Source of the DNA: Vigna angularis
Taxonomy: Eukaryota > Streptophyta > Magnoliopsida > Fabales > Fabaceae
Direction: 5' to 3'
Assembly: GCF_016808095.1 (NCBI RefSeq)
Contig: NC_068972.1
Span: 40,951,029 to 41,015,028, forward strand
Length of the DNA: 64,000 nt
In this document: in pieces, positions 48,131-61,660 of the stretch
How the letters are laid out: each line of letters begins with the position of its first letter
Numbering within the stretch: the first letter of the stretch is position 1
The notes under the pieces: generated by a model
Told to the model about the DNA's origin: nothing
What the model saw: only the letters and a program-made list of their open reading frames with translations
The model's database searches: none
Translations under genes and position numbers: made by a program

Positions 48131-48702
48131 TGATTATTTGAATGAATGCTGAGTATGAGTGAAAGGAAGAGAGGAAATGTGTATATTTATTGATAAGAAT
48201 GAATGGGGAATGGATTTGTGTATTAAAATAAATAAACAGCACAATTTTAGCTTATAATTAAAAAGAATGTTGAAATTCTTGTGAAATTGATCTCAAACAG
48301 TGAAAAGTAATTCATAAATCCATTGTTTGAAGGGTAGAGACCTTTAACGTAACTAATGAGTAATGGAATCACATGATGGAAATAAATGTCCATTAAGAAA
48401 TTGTGTGGCTCTTTCTGACTGACAAGTCATTGTAATTGAACTGTACTCGTCAGGGCATCATTATAATATCCCAATGCCTTTCACGTTTTCGTTTGCATTC
48501 TATGTGGTTGGTTGAAGAAGCTCCAAGCTTCTCTTCTTCCAACGTTTCTACTCTACCATCCTAGGATCCTAGGATTACCTAACCTTCATTCACTTTCTAA
48601 ATAACACTGTCACAATGTAATTGTTTCTTTTTATCCACCAAAACTCACTGTTAATTCATTACCTATATATATAACAAATTCAACATTTATGAGATACCTT
48701 AC

Positions 48703-48734
<32 letters not shown>

Positions 48735-50344
48735 CCACATTTATAAGATACTTAAAATTTACTTAAATCTAAATTTATGTTAAAAATATAGTAAAAGTAT
48801 TCTTTATGGATTGAGAGAATAAAACATTGACTATTTATAGATACCCATTAAACTTAGTTAAATAATGCCTTACCTAAAACTCAATTTTCAAACCATTGAT
48901 TAAATTTTAACAACTTTGTTACCGTTTAGCAATGCAGTTGACTTTAAACTTTGTTTGGTTTCTTTTTCCATATATGTGAAACTTTCGTCGCTTAATCTTA
49001 TTCAATGCAATAATTAACTTCGTCGAATAAAAAAAAGTGCTTGCTCATATTCATATTTATATTTTATTCTTTGTCCATATTTTTTCACCTTTTATTTTCT
49101 TTTGGTGTTTTTATAATAAAAAATTGAAAAGTTAAAGCATTTACTTTGTCCACATAAAATGTAAAGATTTTATACTTAAATGATGCCTCCCTTGAGATGT
49201 GAAAGCTCCACTTTATCACTTTAGATTTGGAGTGTAAAGAAAATGATTCTTATTCCTATAGTATAAGAAGATAAATAAACTTGTAAAAGAAATTATGAAT
49301 TTGAACCATCTTTATTATCACATATTTATTCTACAGAGTTATTAAAATATGCTTAGTATATTTTACTAACATAGAGTTTATTTTTCATAGCATAATGTTT
49401 TCTATTAAAATATTAAATACAGAATTTACTATTCACCACCGTATTAATTTTATGTTAATACCGATGTTATGGTTATAAGTTAATTTTTGTTTAGAAAAGT
49501 TGTTTTACTTTTGTATATAAGTTTCTAAACAGTAATACTGAATGAAATGCTAAATTTCTTTTTATAAGATTCTTATATTGATCATTTTCAACGCTTTATT
49601 TTATATGCAAATAATAAATGAGAAAATATAGAGACACGTAATATCTTAAAATATAAAAAATTATATTTTTTCTTAATTTGTATGACAAATCAACAATCCA
49701 GCTTATGATCTTCCAACGTGGTGTCAACTTTCCTCTCCTTTTCTTTATTAAATAAAGTTAGCAGTAAAAGTGAACAAGTTGAAAAAAAGTTGACCTCTCC
49801 ATTTTCTTATTGTTTTCACATAGCAAGTACTCTGTTTAATGTCCATTTCTTATTTCGTTTTTATTATAATTGTAGTTTTAATATTAAAATGCCTCGATCG
49901 TGTTCTTATGTCACCACTGAAAAGATGATGTGATGTTATAAGATGGAATATAATTTTGATAAAAAATAAGTTTGGATTCAATTCTTGTTATCGAACCTCT
50001 TTTGATAAATTATGTGTATTTTTTTTTTAAGATGTTCTTTTGGTATATTATCTGTAACTATTATTATCGATTTTTTTTAATCAAATCACTTTTAAAATAT
50101 ATCATATCTATACCATTTTCAGAATTTGTATTATTTTCCTTTTCCTCTCATTTTGCCTCTAATTCTCTTTTATCATGATATCATAGTGTAACATCTTCCC
50201 TGATCGATTTAGTTGATTTAATATCCCATGAAATAAAAATTACTTTTTAACTTCCATTTTAAAGCTCTTTTTGCAAGTTAGTTGGACTTTTTTTATGGAC
50301 ATTTGATATATTTTTGAAAAGAACTTTTGAAATATGTTTGGTAT
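48131..50344. other. AT-rich intergenic DNA
   Basis: A (GT)n(AT)n run lies near 48704-48734. No gene is recognised; open frames 49718-49933 and 49972-50178 are AT artefacts. Confidence 0.55.
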
Positions 50345-50345
50345 T

Positions 50346-50419
<74 letters not shown>
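50345..50419. repeat. Compound microsatellite (AC)12(AT)25
   Basis: An uninterrupted AC run of about 24 bp passes directly into an AT run of about 51 bp. Confidence 0.97.
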
Positions 50420-50421
<2 letters not shown>

Positions 50422-50694
50422 AAACAAAAAATTAAAAGTGAAACTAGATTTAGTAATAATAATAATAATATAATTTATGTGGTGTATTTATAGTAATATT
50501 TTAATACTAATGTTTATAGATTCATGTTAAGAGTAAAAGAAATAAATACAACAAAACAATATTGAATTGTACGTTTATACAATTTACAAAATTTAAAAAA
50601 TATTTTAAGATTAAGATGTTAGAATCAAATGTAAGTTTTTTATGTAGATCATTTATTTAATTTTGAAATTTATTAGGCTAATCATTAAAAATAA

Positions 50695-51719
50695 GGTTAA
50701 ATATGTTTTTTGTCGCTCTTCTAATTTTAGTTTTCATTCTTATTTAAAATGTTTATTTATTTTCATCCTTTCCTTCTAAAATTCTCAGTAGTAGTCCTCT
50801 ATGATTAATGGGGTTAGGTTTTTCTGACGTGGTTAATGGTTTGTCACAGAACCTACTGTATATAATAACACGTGGCAGCTAAGTCATAACTTTTCTCACC
50901 AGAAACTCTCATACCATGAACCACCATTAGCCACCACCCATTAACGTGAGTGACTACTTCGCGAACCATCGCGAATCCTACCCAGGACGAATCATGGCCA
51001 TAATCCACTAAGGTCGGCGATACACTAGATCTTCACACAAACCTCGCCTCCTCTATTGTTCAACAATCTCCACCGCGAGCAACCAGAACACGAACCACCA
51101 CCATATCCATCAACCCTATGTCATTCACAACGTCCGCCATAGAATCACACCATTGTTCACCCACCTACATAAACTCAAGCAGAATCCAGACCTGGTTGTT
51201 CACTATAGTGTCATCTTCAACATCGCACTAATTGTAAACCAAATCACATCACCTAAATTGCAAATCGAAGAATTAGAGCGAACTTGCAAATCAAATTAGA
51301 ACCCACACAAAGATGAAAACCCTAAATCGCATCTCCTTAGATCTAAAACAAAATCACAAAACGCTACTAATCACCATCGCAAACATTGAACCACCCCTAA
51401 CCACTTTCCTCTCCAAGCCCTAATCCAGGATGAATGAGAGAAATTGCAATGTGGTAGTCGTTGGTTGGGCAATTCTCACTTCATCAAAAGTTAATTTAAA
51501 TTCAAAAATTAAAATTAAACATGTAACAATCACGTGTTATTATATGCAACAAGTTATGTGATACATCGTTAGTTACGTTAGAAAAAAATCTAATATTATT
51601 GGTTGTGTAGGACTATCTAAGATTTTTTAAAAGAAAAAAGATGAAAATAGATCAAAGTTTTGAAGAATGACGAAAACTAAAATTACATGATAATTTATGG
51701 ATAAAAACATATTTAATTC
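50695..51719. mobile_element. Non-autonomous Mutator-like element
   Basis: A perfect 10-bp direct repeat, ttaaaaataa, flanks the element at 50685-50694 and 51720-51729. The ends are imperfect inverted repeats, starting ggttaaatatgtttttt on the left and gaattaaatatgttttta on the right in reverse complement. The similarity extends inward for over 100 bp with gaps. Long inverted repeats with a duplication near 9-10 bp fit Mutator. The interior (50890-51450) is G+C-richer than its flanks, C/A-rich on the plus strand, and has no clear reading frame. Confidence 0.75.
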
Positions 51720-51729
51720 TTAAAAATAA

Positions 51730-53170
51730 AAAGTGGAAACTCACTTAATTTATAATAATAAGAGATAATAAGAGAGTTGTATATTATGAATTTCAAATTT
51801 TGTTTGTTCTCCTTATAAAGAAAAAAATTGATTTCAGGGAGAGAGTATGATAATCAATAAAAATGAAATTAAGAAATTTACAATAAAAAAATTATTAGAC
51901 GAATAAAAGATTAAAGATTAAAATGAGAAAAAGATATAAAAACAGAGTACTCACACATAGTTAAATTCAAGATTAGTGATGAGGACATGTTCTAGTAGTT
52001 TTTCTTTTACTATTCTCAATGTTACACTAATCAAACATCATTCCATCAAACCACAAATATGTAAGTATTGTATACTTACATACAATTTTAAATTAGTAGT
52101 TAAATTTTCATATATAACACTAAATTTACTTATGAATTCACATTGTACGTATTAATAGGTAAGTAAATGAAATATCTCTTAGTGATATTTGTTTATTTAT
52201 AATATCAATGTCATAATAGTAATAAACAATGTACGATATTGAGACTTAACCTACTTGTGGACAAATAAAATTATTTTTATTGTTATCCATCACAAAATAG
52301 AATCATTTCACTATTTATCACACATTAAATATCTCATGTCATTTTAGATATATAAGTATACAATTTATAACTTATTTAATCTCTTTTACATTGTCCTTAA
52401 TATATAATTATTCATATATAAACCAATGGATTAGGATTCAACAAAAGAAGCTTCAACATAAGTTGTAAAGACAACCAATGCTAAAATAAGAGATTTCAGA
52501 TATTTTGAACATTTTAAATGTCATTGATGCATAAAGTATGTTGATTTTTACATCGGTACACTACCCATGATATAATATGTTCCTTATTTAAGAATTTTTT
52601 TTTGATACCCATTGTTATATGTAACTATAATGTAAAAGTAATATATACTACATGAAGTGTAATGTAGAAAGTTCTATGAATTTTACCACCTACATTTTAT
52701 GTAATTTCTATTGCAATTTTATGAAGAGATAAAATAATATTTTGATGCTAATAATTACAAGAGCAGAAAAAAAAAGTAAAAGTGCACCAATTGTTTGTAT
52801 TTTCACCCAATTTTATGAGTTATATTATTCTTTTTAATATGAAAATAATTGCTAAGTAGAGTTACCTTGGAATTATAAATCACCTCCATAATAAGTTTGA
52901 CTTTTCAAAGCAAAGGATGTAAGCTAAGGAAAGTTTAGCACTAAAGAGCTTGTTAATTACGTCGTGTAAACAAATATTTAAAAAACCTTGTGACATCCAA
53001 ATTTATTAAACAAATTCCTTCAATTTGATCCATTCTATATTTATAAAATCTATATTTAAAAAAATAATAATAGATTTTTACTATTAATTGATTTTTGCCA
53101 TACCATAAATCTAATTGTAAATTACATCGTATTAAATATTTTAAAGAAAAAACGAACCTTCAAAATTAAC
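51730..53170. other. AT-rich intergenic DNA
   Basis: No gene is recognised. The upstream region of the gene at 53454 lies at the right end. Confidence 0.5.
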
Positions 53171-53453
53171 GTGAATGACTAACAGGAAAAAGAGAACTAA
53201 CTTCAGAAACTTCACCATGGATGACGGACTTGAGACTTTTAGGGTTCCTATTTATATATTTACTTTAATAATTACATTAATTAAAATTAATTTTTTTTCC
53301 TTAATTAATTGCAATAACCACCATTGGAAACACGACGCGTGTTCCTTATTATTGTCCCATCCTTTGAAAATTCAAATACACTCATTCTTATTTTCCACAA
53401 ACTTGTACGTTTGTTACTTCACTCTCTCTCTCTGTTTTCAGTGTTCCACATCC

Positions 53454-53879
53454 ATGGCTAAGTCTTCTTCTACCACTCTCTCTCATATCCTTTCTTCTTC
53501 TTCTCCTTCTTCTTCTTCATCAATTCAAAGCCAAACTCCAAAAATACAGCTTCTGGATTTGGGCTCTCTCTCAGTGAAAACCGCCACTTACACTTCCCTC
53601 AGAGACGTGCTTCCTTATTCCGCCGCCGCCGTCAACTCCCCCGCTGTCAACCACTACCACGTGCCCATCCGCAACCGCCTGGTGAAGCAGGCCGCATGGG
53701 CCTACCTCCAGCCCATGTCCACTTCCCCCAGCGGCGGCCCATCAGGCCAACACTTCCTCCGGCGCAACCCTCTCGCCACGTGTCTCTCCTTCATATACCA
53801 CCACATACTCCCTTCCCTCACCCGAACCCTCCACCGAATTCTCCACATCTTCCCTTGCTTCCTCCCTGTAATCTTATGA
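53454..53879 (+). CDS. Conserved plant protein of unknown function, 141 aa
   Basis: This intronless frame starts at atggctaag in a good plant context (tccatggct) after a CT-rich leader. The N-terminus is a serine-rich stretch (about residues 1-25). A more conserved-looking part follows: KIQLLDLGSL, LRDVLPYS and IRNRLVKQAAWAYLQPMS (near residues 70-88). A hydrophobic C-terminus (about residues 113-141) has LSFIYHHILPSL and LHIFPCFLPVIL. I recall the IRNRLVKQAAWAYLQPM block from uncharacterised plant proteins, but no function is known to me. The frame is open upstream to an ATG at 53175, but that extension is AT-rich and unlikely. It ends 265 bp from the converging HVA22-like gene. Confidence 0.8.
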   Translation: MAKSSSTTLSHILSSSSPSSSSSIQSQTPKIQLLDLGSLSVKTATYTSLRDVLPYSAAAVNSPAVNHYHVPIRNRLVKQAAWAYLQPMSTSPSGGPSGQHFLRRNPLATCLSFIYHHILPSLTRTLHRILHIFPCFLPVIL

Positions 53880-53987
53880 TACCATAACAATATAATATTA
53901 CAGCCATTTTTTCTCGCTCAAAATTCAAAAAGTTACCTTATTGCTTATTGCAAATGTATATATTATTATATATATTATATCAGAGCA

Positions 53988-54049
<62 letters not shown>

Positions 54050-54143
54050 AATGATAGTTTGTGAGGAAACGGAGTCTAGTTTTTTCAATCTCAGGGGATT
54101 GAGTTTGTGAGGACTATGTATGTATATATGTACAACGCTGTTA
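53880..54143. other. Convergent intergenic spacer with (AT)n
   Basis: Both neighbouring genes end here, tail to tail, within 265 bp. An (AT)n tract at about 53994-54044 fills part of the gap. Both 3' UTRs and poly(A) signals must lie in or across this spacer. Confidence 0.7.
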
Positions 54144-54544
54144 TCACTGTTGTTTCTGTTGGTGTTGACGTGTCGGGGTTCGAGGGGTTCGAGGGCTTAG
54201 TGGTTGTTGTTGAGAATCTAAGCGTCTGAGCCTGGCGCGTGCCTGCGTGATTCTGTCCTTGACGCTCACGGGCTCGTCGTCGTCGCGGTGGCCTTCGCCG
54301 TCGACGGTGACGGTTTGTGGGTCCCGCGCTTGTTGATGTTCTTTGTATTCGGATTTGGAAACGTTGTGAAGGTCGACGGTTTGGGTTTGGTTGTTGGAAG
54401 GGTAGTTCTTGCCCTTGCTAAGGGTAGTGCTCTGCTTCATGAAGGATGATTGAGCTTGCTTTGGAGCTTCTTCTGGGGCACTTTCAGACCGTCCCTCTTT
54501 TTTCTGCAATGGGTTGTGCTACTTCCCTGTTATACTTTTCACAC

Positions 54545-54593
<49 letters not shown>

Positions 54594-57500
54594 ATTCACA
54601 CAAATGATATATGGTAGTAGGAATATATTCTCATACAGACTTTATTTATCACAATTTTTAATTGAATTGATTGATACACTTTTCATTTTCTTGTTATGTG
54701 ATGTTATTATTTTTATTTTTATAGTATACCGATGATGAGATTCCATTTATAAAAACATTCTGCATAAATTTTATTTTTTGTTTCTCGAAAAATATTACAT
54801 TTGATCTACATGGTAATGAGAAAACTAGTAAAAAGGGAAAGAATATAGGTGTAATTTTAAAGAATTTTTGGAGGTGTGATTGTAATTTATTATAATTACG
54901 TGTGATTAATGTGACGTACAAAAAGTTATTAATATTGTAAAAAAGTATATGTAATTCGAAAAAGTCAATGATTTATTTTCTATTACTTATTTGAAACAAT
55001 AAAATTTTGTAGATTTAGGTTTTATTGTGATTTAGCAAAACTTTAGCATGTATTGAAAAGGAAAATGTTAAGGAATATATCTCTTGTGCATGGCCGTGAT
55101 GAATTTGGATTTTGATATTTTTGTTAATTTTAATTATTTTAAATATGACGTGACGTGTGGTTTGGTATGACAATAACTACATGGAGACGATACTACATTA
55201 AATGCGTGTAGATAAATGTTACATTCAACCATGGAATTAATTATGATAAAAAAATTTAAAAATTAATGGATGAAATTTCTGAAAGAATTAAATCAACGTC
55301 GACGGCTAATAAATATACAGCAAACACTAATAAAATATTTGATCTGAGTTTATATGAGATAAATATATATTAGTGTGGGATTATGGATACATACACATAA
55401 TCACTCAGTTGAGAACTAACATTATTTCTAATGACATGTATATATATTATATATTTTATATCTTATAGAATGAGAGAGAATGAGGTAGTAAGAAGAAAGA
55501 AGGGTCCTAATTCAATCAACTCTAGACTTTACCTCTGAATTAGGGTTTGCTGAAAATTTATGAGATTGAGAAGCCATTTGATTAAGAGCTTGAAGAAATG
55601 CAGTTTGGCCATATTTTGCAACAAATTGCCAATAAAATATGACATAATCCCATCCTCTTGCCTTCCACTCCATTATTTTTCTGTCAATGTCATTCTCATG
55701 CTTTGATACATATGGCTTCAAAAATGTCTCATAAATGTATCCTGTTCCCTGTAACATTCATATTTATTTTAAAACATTAAAATCAGTTTATTTAAAGGTA
55801 TATTAAAAATACAATACTAAAAGTTTCAACCAAGAATCTATTTATGTTTCTTTTATTACGTTTTTATTCTATTTGTTAAAAATTCAAATTGAAAGTTTCA
55901 TTGAAGAAATGATAAAGTTAGATACATAAGAAACACAAGATTCACAACCGCAAATCTTAAAATTTTAAGATGTGAAATTATGTCAAGTCTCTTATGTGGA
56001 AAATTCATATTTCATTCATAATGAATCTACCAATAAAATAATTCCAACACTATTAATATCTAAAAATTACAGTATTAATCATCAGAAACTAGAACAGTGA
56101 TTTATTTAGTACTTTGTCCTTGCTACGTAATGTTATGGCTAATTGTTTCCCAGTATTAAACTAATTCAAACAGCTTGGTCGGTTTATGTTTGTAGTCTTT
56201 AAAAAAAATGAAAGTCACTCACAATTAATGCATATTTTTCATATTTATTTCAATTTCTAATTAAATTATTGAACTCAATCGATAATTGATCGAATCTTGT
56301 ATAATTAATTAGGTCAATGATCCAAATACTAATATGGCCAAAATTATTATAAAAATGTTTATTATTTAACAGTTTAGTTGTTTATTATTCTTTAATTTGT
56401 TTTGGTTTTGATACTTAACTTGTAATTATAAACTTTTTAATTTCATTTGTAATAATTATAATTATCTAAAAAGATATTTCAAACAGTTTATCTGCTCTAT
56501 AATATATGTAAAGACTCCTTATACATATGTAGAATACGTGGATCCAACTTATTCAGTGAGACTCTGTAAAAGTCAACTAGTTATATTTTTAAAAGTGTGT
56601 TGTTGTGGTATATTATATATACACATCATTTCAGTAGCATCACTTTTGTAGGTAATTTTTCACATAGAATATATAAGAGAAATGATACTTTTCACATAAA
56701 TTTGTCGCAAAATATTATTACTTTTTACCTTTTCTTTTATTTTTCTTTTTTAAAAATACAAAAATTTATTTATTTATAACTATTTTATCTTTATAATATA
56801 TGTTAAATGAATATAAATGTATTTTATCTTATCATTGTCTCTAATATATAAAGCATAACATAAACATCAGAATGGATATCTAATCATTCTTTTCCCTCTC
56901 AAACAAGAAAGGTGACAAATAGTATTAAAACAACTCAAGAAAATGTGTATAGAAGAGAACAAAAATAGGCTTACTTTAGTTTTGGGATACCACAACCAGA
57001 CGAAGAACACCAGCTTCATCTCTCCATACAATGGCAGCCTTCATAAAATTCAGAGTTAAAATTTTTCGTTGAAGCTAAATCAAGAGGAAACAATATCCAA
57101 TATGCTCAACACTTACCAGCCAAAAAATATGTCTGGAAACTTTTCCAATACAGTGAAAAGTGCCACAATGATCCTGCAAATAAACCATGGAAAATGTATT
57201 ATGAATCAAAGCTTAGATTTAGCAACATCTTCAACATGAATTTTATAATATACCATGCATGAACAGAATCAACAAGATATCTTCCCATTCAACTATCAAC
57301 CTTATCTGCTATTCTTAACCTCACATGCACTCAAAAGGGTCAAGCTTATCTTCTGAAAAAAAAAAAGTAATTTCTTCGGTTGAACATTGAATATCAAAGT
57401 TTTCAACAAAAAAAGGTTGCAAGACTTAAACTTAAAAGACATGTTACACAACATCAACATTCATGTTTATATTTAAATTTTAAGTTTAACTCAATTTCGA

Positions 57501-57942
57501 AAGAAGATTTTTCTCTACAGCGATCTTAGCAAATGATTTATAATATAAGTTTTGCAATGGAAATTGACCTTATTTCTCCATTACCATCATGTGTAATAAA
57601 TAATGAACATGAAAAAACAGACTCAAAACAATACACTGTACAGATTTTTGTAAACTAATATTTCTCTAAGAGGGGTAAATTTGATAAGACTATAAGAAAA
57701 GAAGGATAGAGAGACGTATTTGTGTACCAATATTTACACCAGAAGCGAAGTTCCTCCATGTCTATCCTATTTTTCTCCACAGTTTTGTAGCATTCAAATC
57801 CAGGGTATGCATACCCCAGAAGGAGTCTGCAATTATAATGCAAGAAACGGATAAATAACTTTTCATAACATAATAAAAAAAACAAACAGTAAGAAAAAAA
57901 AAGGACGTACATAAGGATTCGGTTGATGAAATCGCCTAACAT
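54144..57942 (-). CDS. HVA22: HVA22/TB2-DP1-like membrane protein, 275 aa
   Basis: HVA22 proteins are relatives of yeast Yop1/REEP, hairpin membrane proteins that shape the endoplasmic reticulum; some members respond to abscisic acid and stress. The six exons, in gene order, are 57942-57911, 57826-57728, 57173-57117, 57038-56975, 55748-55533 and 54503-54144, all with GT...AG borders in one frame. The start MLGDFINRILILLLGYAYPG leads into the TB2/DP1 domain. It contains PGFECYKTVEKN, ELRFWCKYWIIVALFTVLEK and LPLYGEMKLVFFVWLWYPKT. Exon 5 adds GYIYETFLKPYVSKHENDID. Exon 6 is a polar, proline- and glutamine-rich tail (QARARLRRLDSQQQ), typical of the longer HVA22 h/i-type members. Intron 5 contains a (TA)n tract at 54551-54588. 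All splice sites and the frame look intact. Confidence 0.93.
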
Positions 57943-58559
57943 CTTGAAGAAACAGTGGAAATGAAGTCTGAAAAGGAAAAGAAGGAAACCCTAAAAGTGT
58001 TGACAAAGATGAAATGAGGAAACCCTAAAAGATGAAATGATGAAACAATGAACTTACAAGTTTTTGTTAGATAGGTTTGAGAGATTGAGAGGCACAAATT
58101 CAAATGGGTGTGGGAATTGGGGTGCCTCCAAACCCAATTCCAAAGGAATATTAAAAAGTGTAGATTTTTTTTCTTTTTTTATACTTTAGAAAGAAATGTG
58201 GTTTAATCCTGAAGAAGAATGGCCTCTGATTCTCACTTTTTCTCAAACGAAATGTGGAAGAAGAAGCCTTAGATTGCAGGTAACAAGAAAAGCCTCCTTC
58301 AACACCAAATATATAGTGCTGCAGTTACATCTAACGACGTTAACACGACCAATTCTGTTTTCCATTTTTTTAATGATGCAAGATGTTTTTCCAATAATAG
58401 AAAAATTGAGGAATTTCTTGCCTCAAACGCTTCTCTTCAATTTTAGTTCCAGGGATTTCTTCCAACGGTTTAGCGGTTGCGCACGCACGGAATCGAGGAC
58501 TTTTTTGTTATTTCGCTCATCGTAACTGGTTTTGTAAATACATGGAAAATTTTGTGGAA
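57943..58559. other. Upstream region of the HVA22-like gene
   Basis: This holds its promoter and 5' leader (minus strand). The plus-strand open frame 58196-58525 has no domain and is not called. No other gene is seen. Confidence 0.45.
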
Positions 58560-58755
58560 GAAAAAAACTATAATGTAAATGTATATATAATTTTGCTATA
58601 ATAGTTAATGCTTAATTTTTTATAATGTAAATGCACTTCCATTTAGAATCAAGTACACGATTATTAATAAGATTTCTGATGTTCATATATGATAAAATTT
58701 AAATTAAAACACTCAAAAAGACCCTAAGTCAAAATAGTAAAAACTATATTACTTT
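58560..58755. repeat. Left copy of a 190-bp direct repeat flanking a transposase remnant
   Basis: The block containing ttttgctataatagttaatg and ending near ccctaagtca recurs in the same orientation at 61661-61860. By eye the two are roughly 85-90 percent alike with a few small gaps. Confidence 0.85.
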
Positions 58756-58799
58756 AAATGATGTTATTAACAATTATTATAATTACAAAGTGGATGTTA

Positions 58800-60640
58800 G
58801 TTCAAGTGAACGACAAAATGGAAAACAGAGTGGATGACATAGGTAGTGGGTGTAGGACTTATAGATGTTTATGTAGATGGTGGTAGTTATGTACAAAACA
58901 TTGTATAAGAGAATGTGACATTTGAAGTGAATTTAAATGAAAAACACTCTAATAAAAAAGACAATGAATCAGTTCATGGCATACATACTCAAAGAAAATC
59001 AAATGACAAAGGGTTGTCTAATGATGATTGATAATCAGAACTTTTAGTAAGTCCGCAAGACAGGGAAAGTGAGAGTGAGGGTGATGAAAGAGAGAAGTGT
59101 GACCAAGTATAAATGAGAAGTGTGAGCAACTTTTACAAATAAGCAGCAGTTTATGGAGGTTGTTAGAAGTTATGCAGTATATCTTAACAAAAATTTGAAG
59201 TTCGTTAAAAATGATAATCATAGGGCTAAAGTCAAATGCATATGTGCCCAACGAATGTGTTAATGAACAACTTATGTGTATTTGACTTTATGTAAAACTT
59301 AACATTTGAGGAAAATTGTGAATATGCATAGTTGCAACAGAAAATTCAACACTAATATGATGAATGCTAAGTGATTAAGTGACACCTTAGATAAATGCCT
59401 AATAGAAATTCCAAATTTGATGATAAATCATATACGTATTAAAATTGTCAGGAAATAGAATATGAATGTGTCAATATCTAAAATTTGTAGAACGAGGTTA
59501 ATGGCATTAGGCCAAGTAGAAACTTCATTTAAAGTCCAATTTATGAGAACTTATGACTATGAATTGTTGAGATATAACTTTGGATCAACAGTAAAAGTGA
59601 AAGTTGACAATGACAACGGTGATACAATATTCTAGAGAATTTACGTTTGTTTAAAAGCTTGCAAGGATAACTTTGTGTCTTGTAGACCCATTATTAGTTT
59701 GGATGTGTGCTTTTTGAAAGGAAAATGTAAGGGAGAGTTACTAACTATTGTGGGTCGGGATCCTAAAGAGCATATGTTACGATTGACCTTTTCTATTGTA
59801 GAAGTCAAGAACAAAGAAACATGGACGTGGTTTTTGGAGTTATTGTTGCAGACCTTGGGGATATGATGTATGTGGTTTTTCTTCCTTACCATCACATTAA
59901 CGAAATGTACATACCTTAAACACGTTTTTTTCCATTGAAATAAGTATTGGTCAAGATTTAGATTTACAAGTCAAGCAGTTTGTGGCACACTTAACAACAA
60001 CATCAGTGAAACTTTTAATAGTGTCATTATAATGCTAGAAATACCCATTATAACCATCCTAGAAGATATTAGATTTTATCTCATGAAAAGATAGGGAACC
60101 AACAGAGTGAAGGTCTCAACTTTAGAGCATTCCATCTGCCTGAAGATTAAAAAAAAGACTTGAAAGAGAATCAAATTTAACAAAAATATTGGATCCCGAG
60201 GTAAGGATAAAATTTTGTACTATTTTTTAACACATGTTGCTTTGACTTTGTTCATTTTCAACTTATTTGTGTACTTTTTGGAAAAGTTAGTTAATACAAA
60301 ATTTGTTTGAAGTTTAGGCATGTTTCAATAATTGAGAACAAGTTCGTAGACAACCTAGACAGTGAAGAATGTAGCTGCAAGAAGTGGCTAATTAGTGGCA
60401 TCCCTTGCTGCCATGCAATTGCAACAATGACGTTTTTAAATTTAAATCTAGAAGATTATATACTTCATTGGTTCAGAGCTCCACATATGAAGAAACATAT
60501 GCATCCATCGTCTATCTAGTAAATGGTCACCTTTTATGGCAAAAAACATCATTTCCTGATGTCTTGTCACCGTTTGAGAGAAAGTTGCCTAGAAATCTAA
60601 AGAAAAACAAAAAGTTGGAGCAATGAGAGTTAAGGAAGGA
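58800..60640 (+). pseudogene. Decayed Mutator-like (MuDR) transposase
   Basis: Three parts of a MULE transposase can be read in order on the plus strand. Near 59130-59260 is the N-terminal MuDR domain (FTNKQQFMEVVRSYAVYLNK, then LKFVKNDNHRAKVKC). Near 59650-59865 is the catalytic core start (CRPIISLDVCFLKGKCKGEL, VGRDPKEHM, then NKETWTWFLELL). Near 60307-60480 is a SWIM zinc finger (CSCKKWLISGIPCCHA). Stops and frame changes separate them, and the stretch between the core and SWIM is badly decayed. FAR1-type domesticated relatives were considered, but the multiple breaks argue for a dead transposon. No terminal inverted repeats were recognised. Confidence 0.88.
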
Positions 60641-61660
60641 TGGTAACCAAATGAGCAAAGGTGGCATTGAAAAAATATAACATTTGTCGAATAATTGACC
60701 ATAACATAAATAATTTACCATTACATCCTTAACATTACATAACTTACACTTAACTCAAATTTGTTGCCCTAACACAATAAACCAAAGCATAGGGTGGCAA
60801 TCTAAAGGCATCAATTTAAACACAAACACACCATAACTACGTTCATAACACCAATAATACAAATGACTCTTACTAACAATTGCATCCTTTTTTTTTAAAC
60901 TTTGAGTGAATTCTTCATATCATAAATCTTCCTCATTTATCTGGCAATGATAGCATCTCTTTCATAACATTTTCTTCAGAACACCACTTGAAATAATTAC
61001 ACCACATGACATTAGAGAAATCATTGTTATTCAACACAAAATAAGAAAGACAATGTTAATTACCAACAAATATCTCCATTAAAAATAATTAAATATGTTA
61101 TTATTAATATAACCTTGTAATTAAGACAACCATAAAATTGTCTCCCAGTATTCTTTGAAGTTCTTGTCATTCTTACCATTGTCATCTCACTTGCAAATGG
61201 TGATTATCCCAATTCTTCTTGAGGAATGACATACTCAATACCTCCAACTATTACAATAAGATGAAAAAGATTGGCAACCAGACATACCTTACTAAGCAAT
61301 GAACACGATTTCTGTCAAGGGATGACTATGCAAAATCAATGAAAGATCCCACCATAAAATCCACACACAGTTCAAAAAACCCTAGTTCATAAACCCTTTT
61401 TATGGCCAATTTCGGTTCCAATATACAATTAATTAAGTTAATTTCAAGTAAGATTGTGTTAGACAAGCCACATAAGAAAAAACAAACCGTTCATTCAAAC
61501 ATTGCCAACGTGTATAGTCTGTTGTTAATAATTTAGACAGACATAATGAAAAATGACCAAATTGAACATAAATTATGAAAATTGGAATCATATTGAATAT
61601 AAAAAAATAAGTCCCACATTTAAAAAAAGTCATTAAAAATAGAAACTAAAAGAGTATTTA
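60641..61660. other. Non-coding sequence between transposase remnant and right direct repeat
   Basis: AT-rich DNA with no recognisable gene. It probably belongs to the decayed element. Confidence 0.4.

Noticed and set aside
54144..54509. Stand-alone 121-aa minus-strand gene
   Set aside because: It is the last exon of the HVA22-like gene. The apparent start methionine lies in the intron before the acceptor.
58196..58525. 109-codon plus-strand open frame upstream of the HVA22-like gene
   Set aside because: No domain is visible and no splice or coding pattern supports it.
58800..60640. Functional FAR1/FRS-type domesticated transposase gene
   Set aside because: The domains are separated by stops and frame changes, and the core is incomplete.
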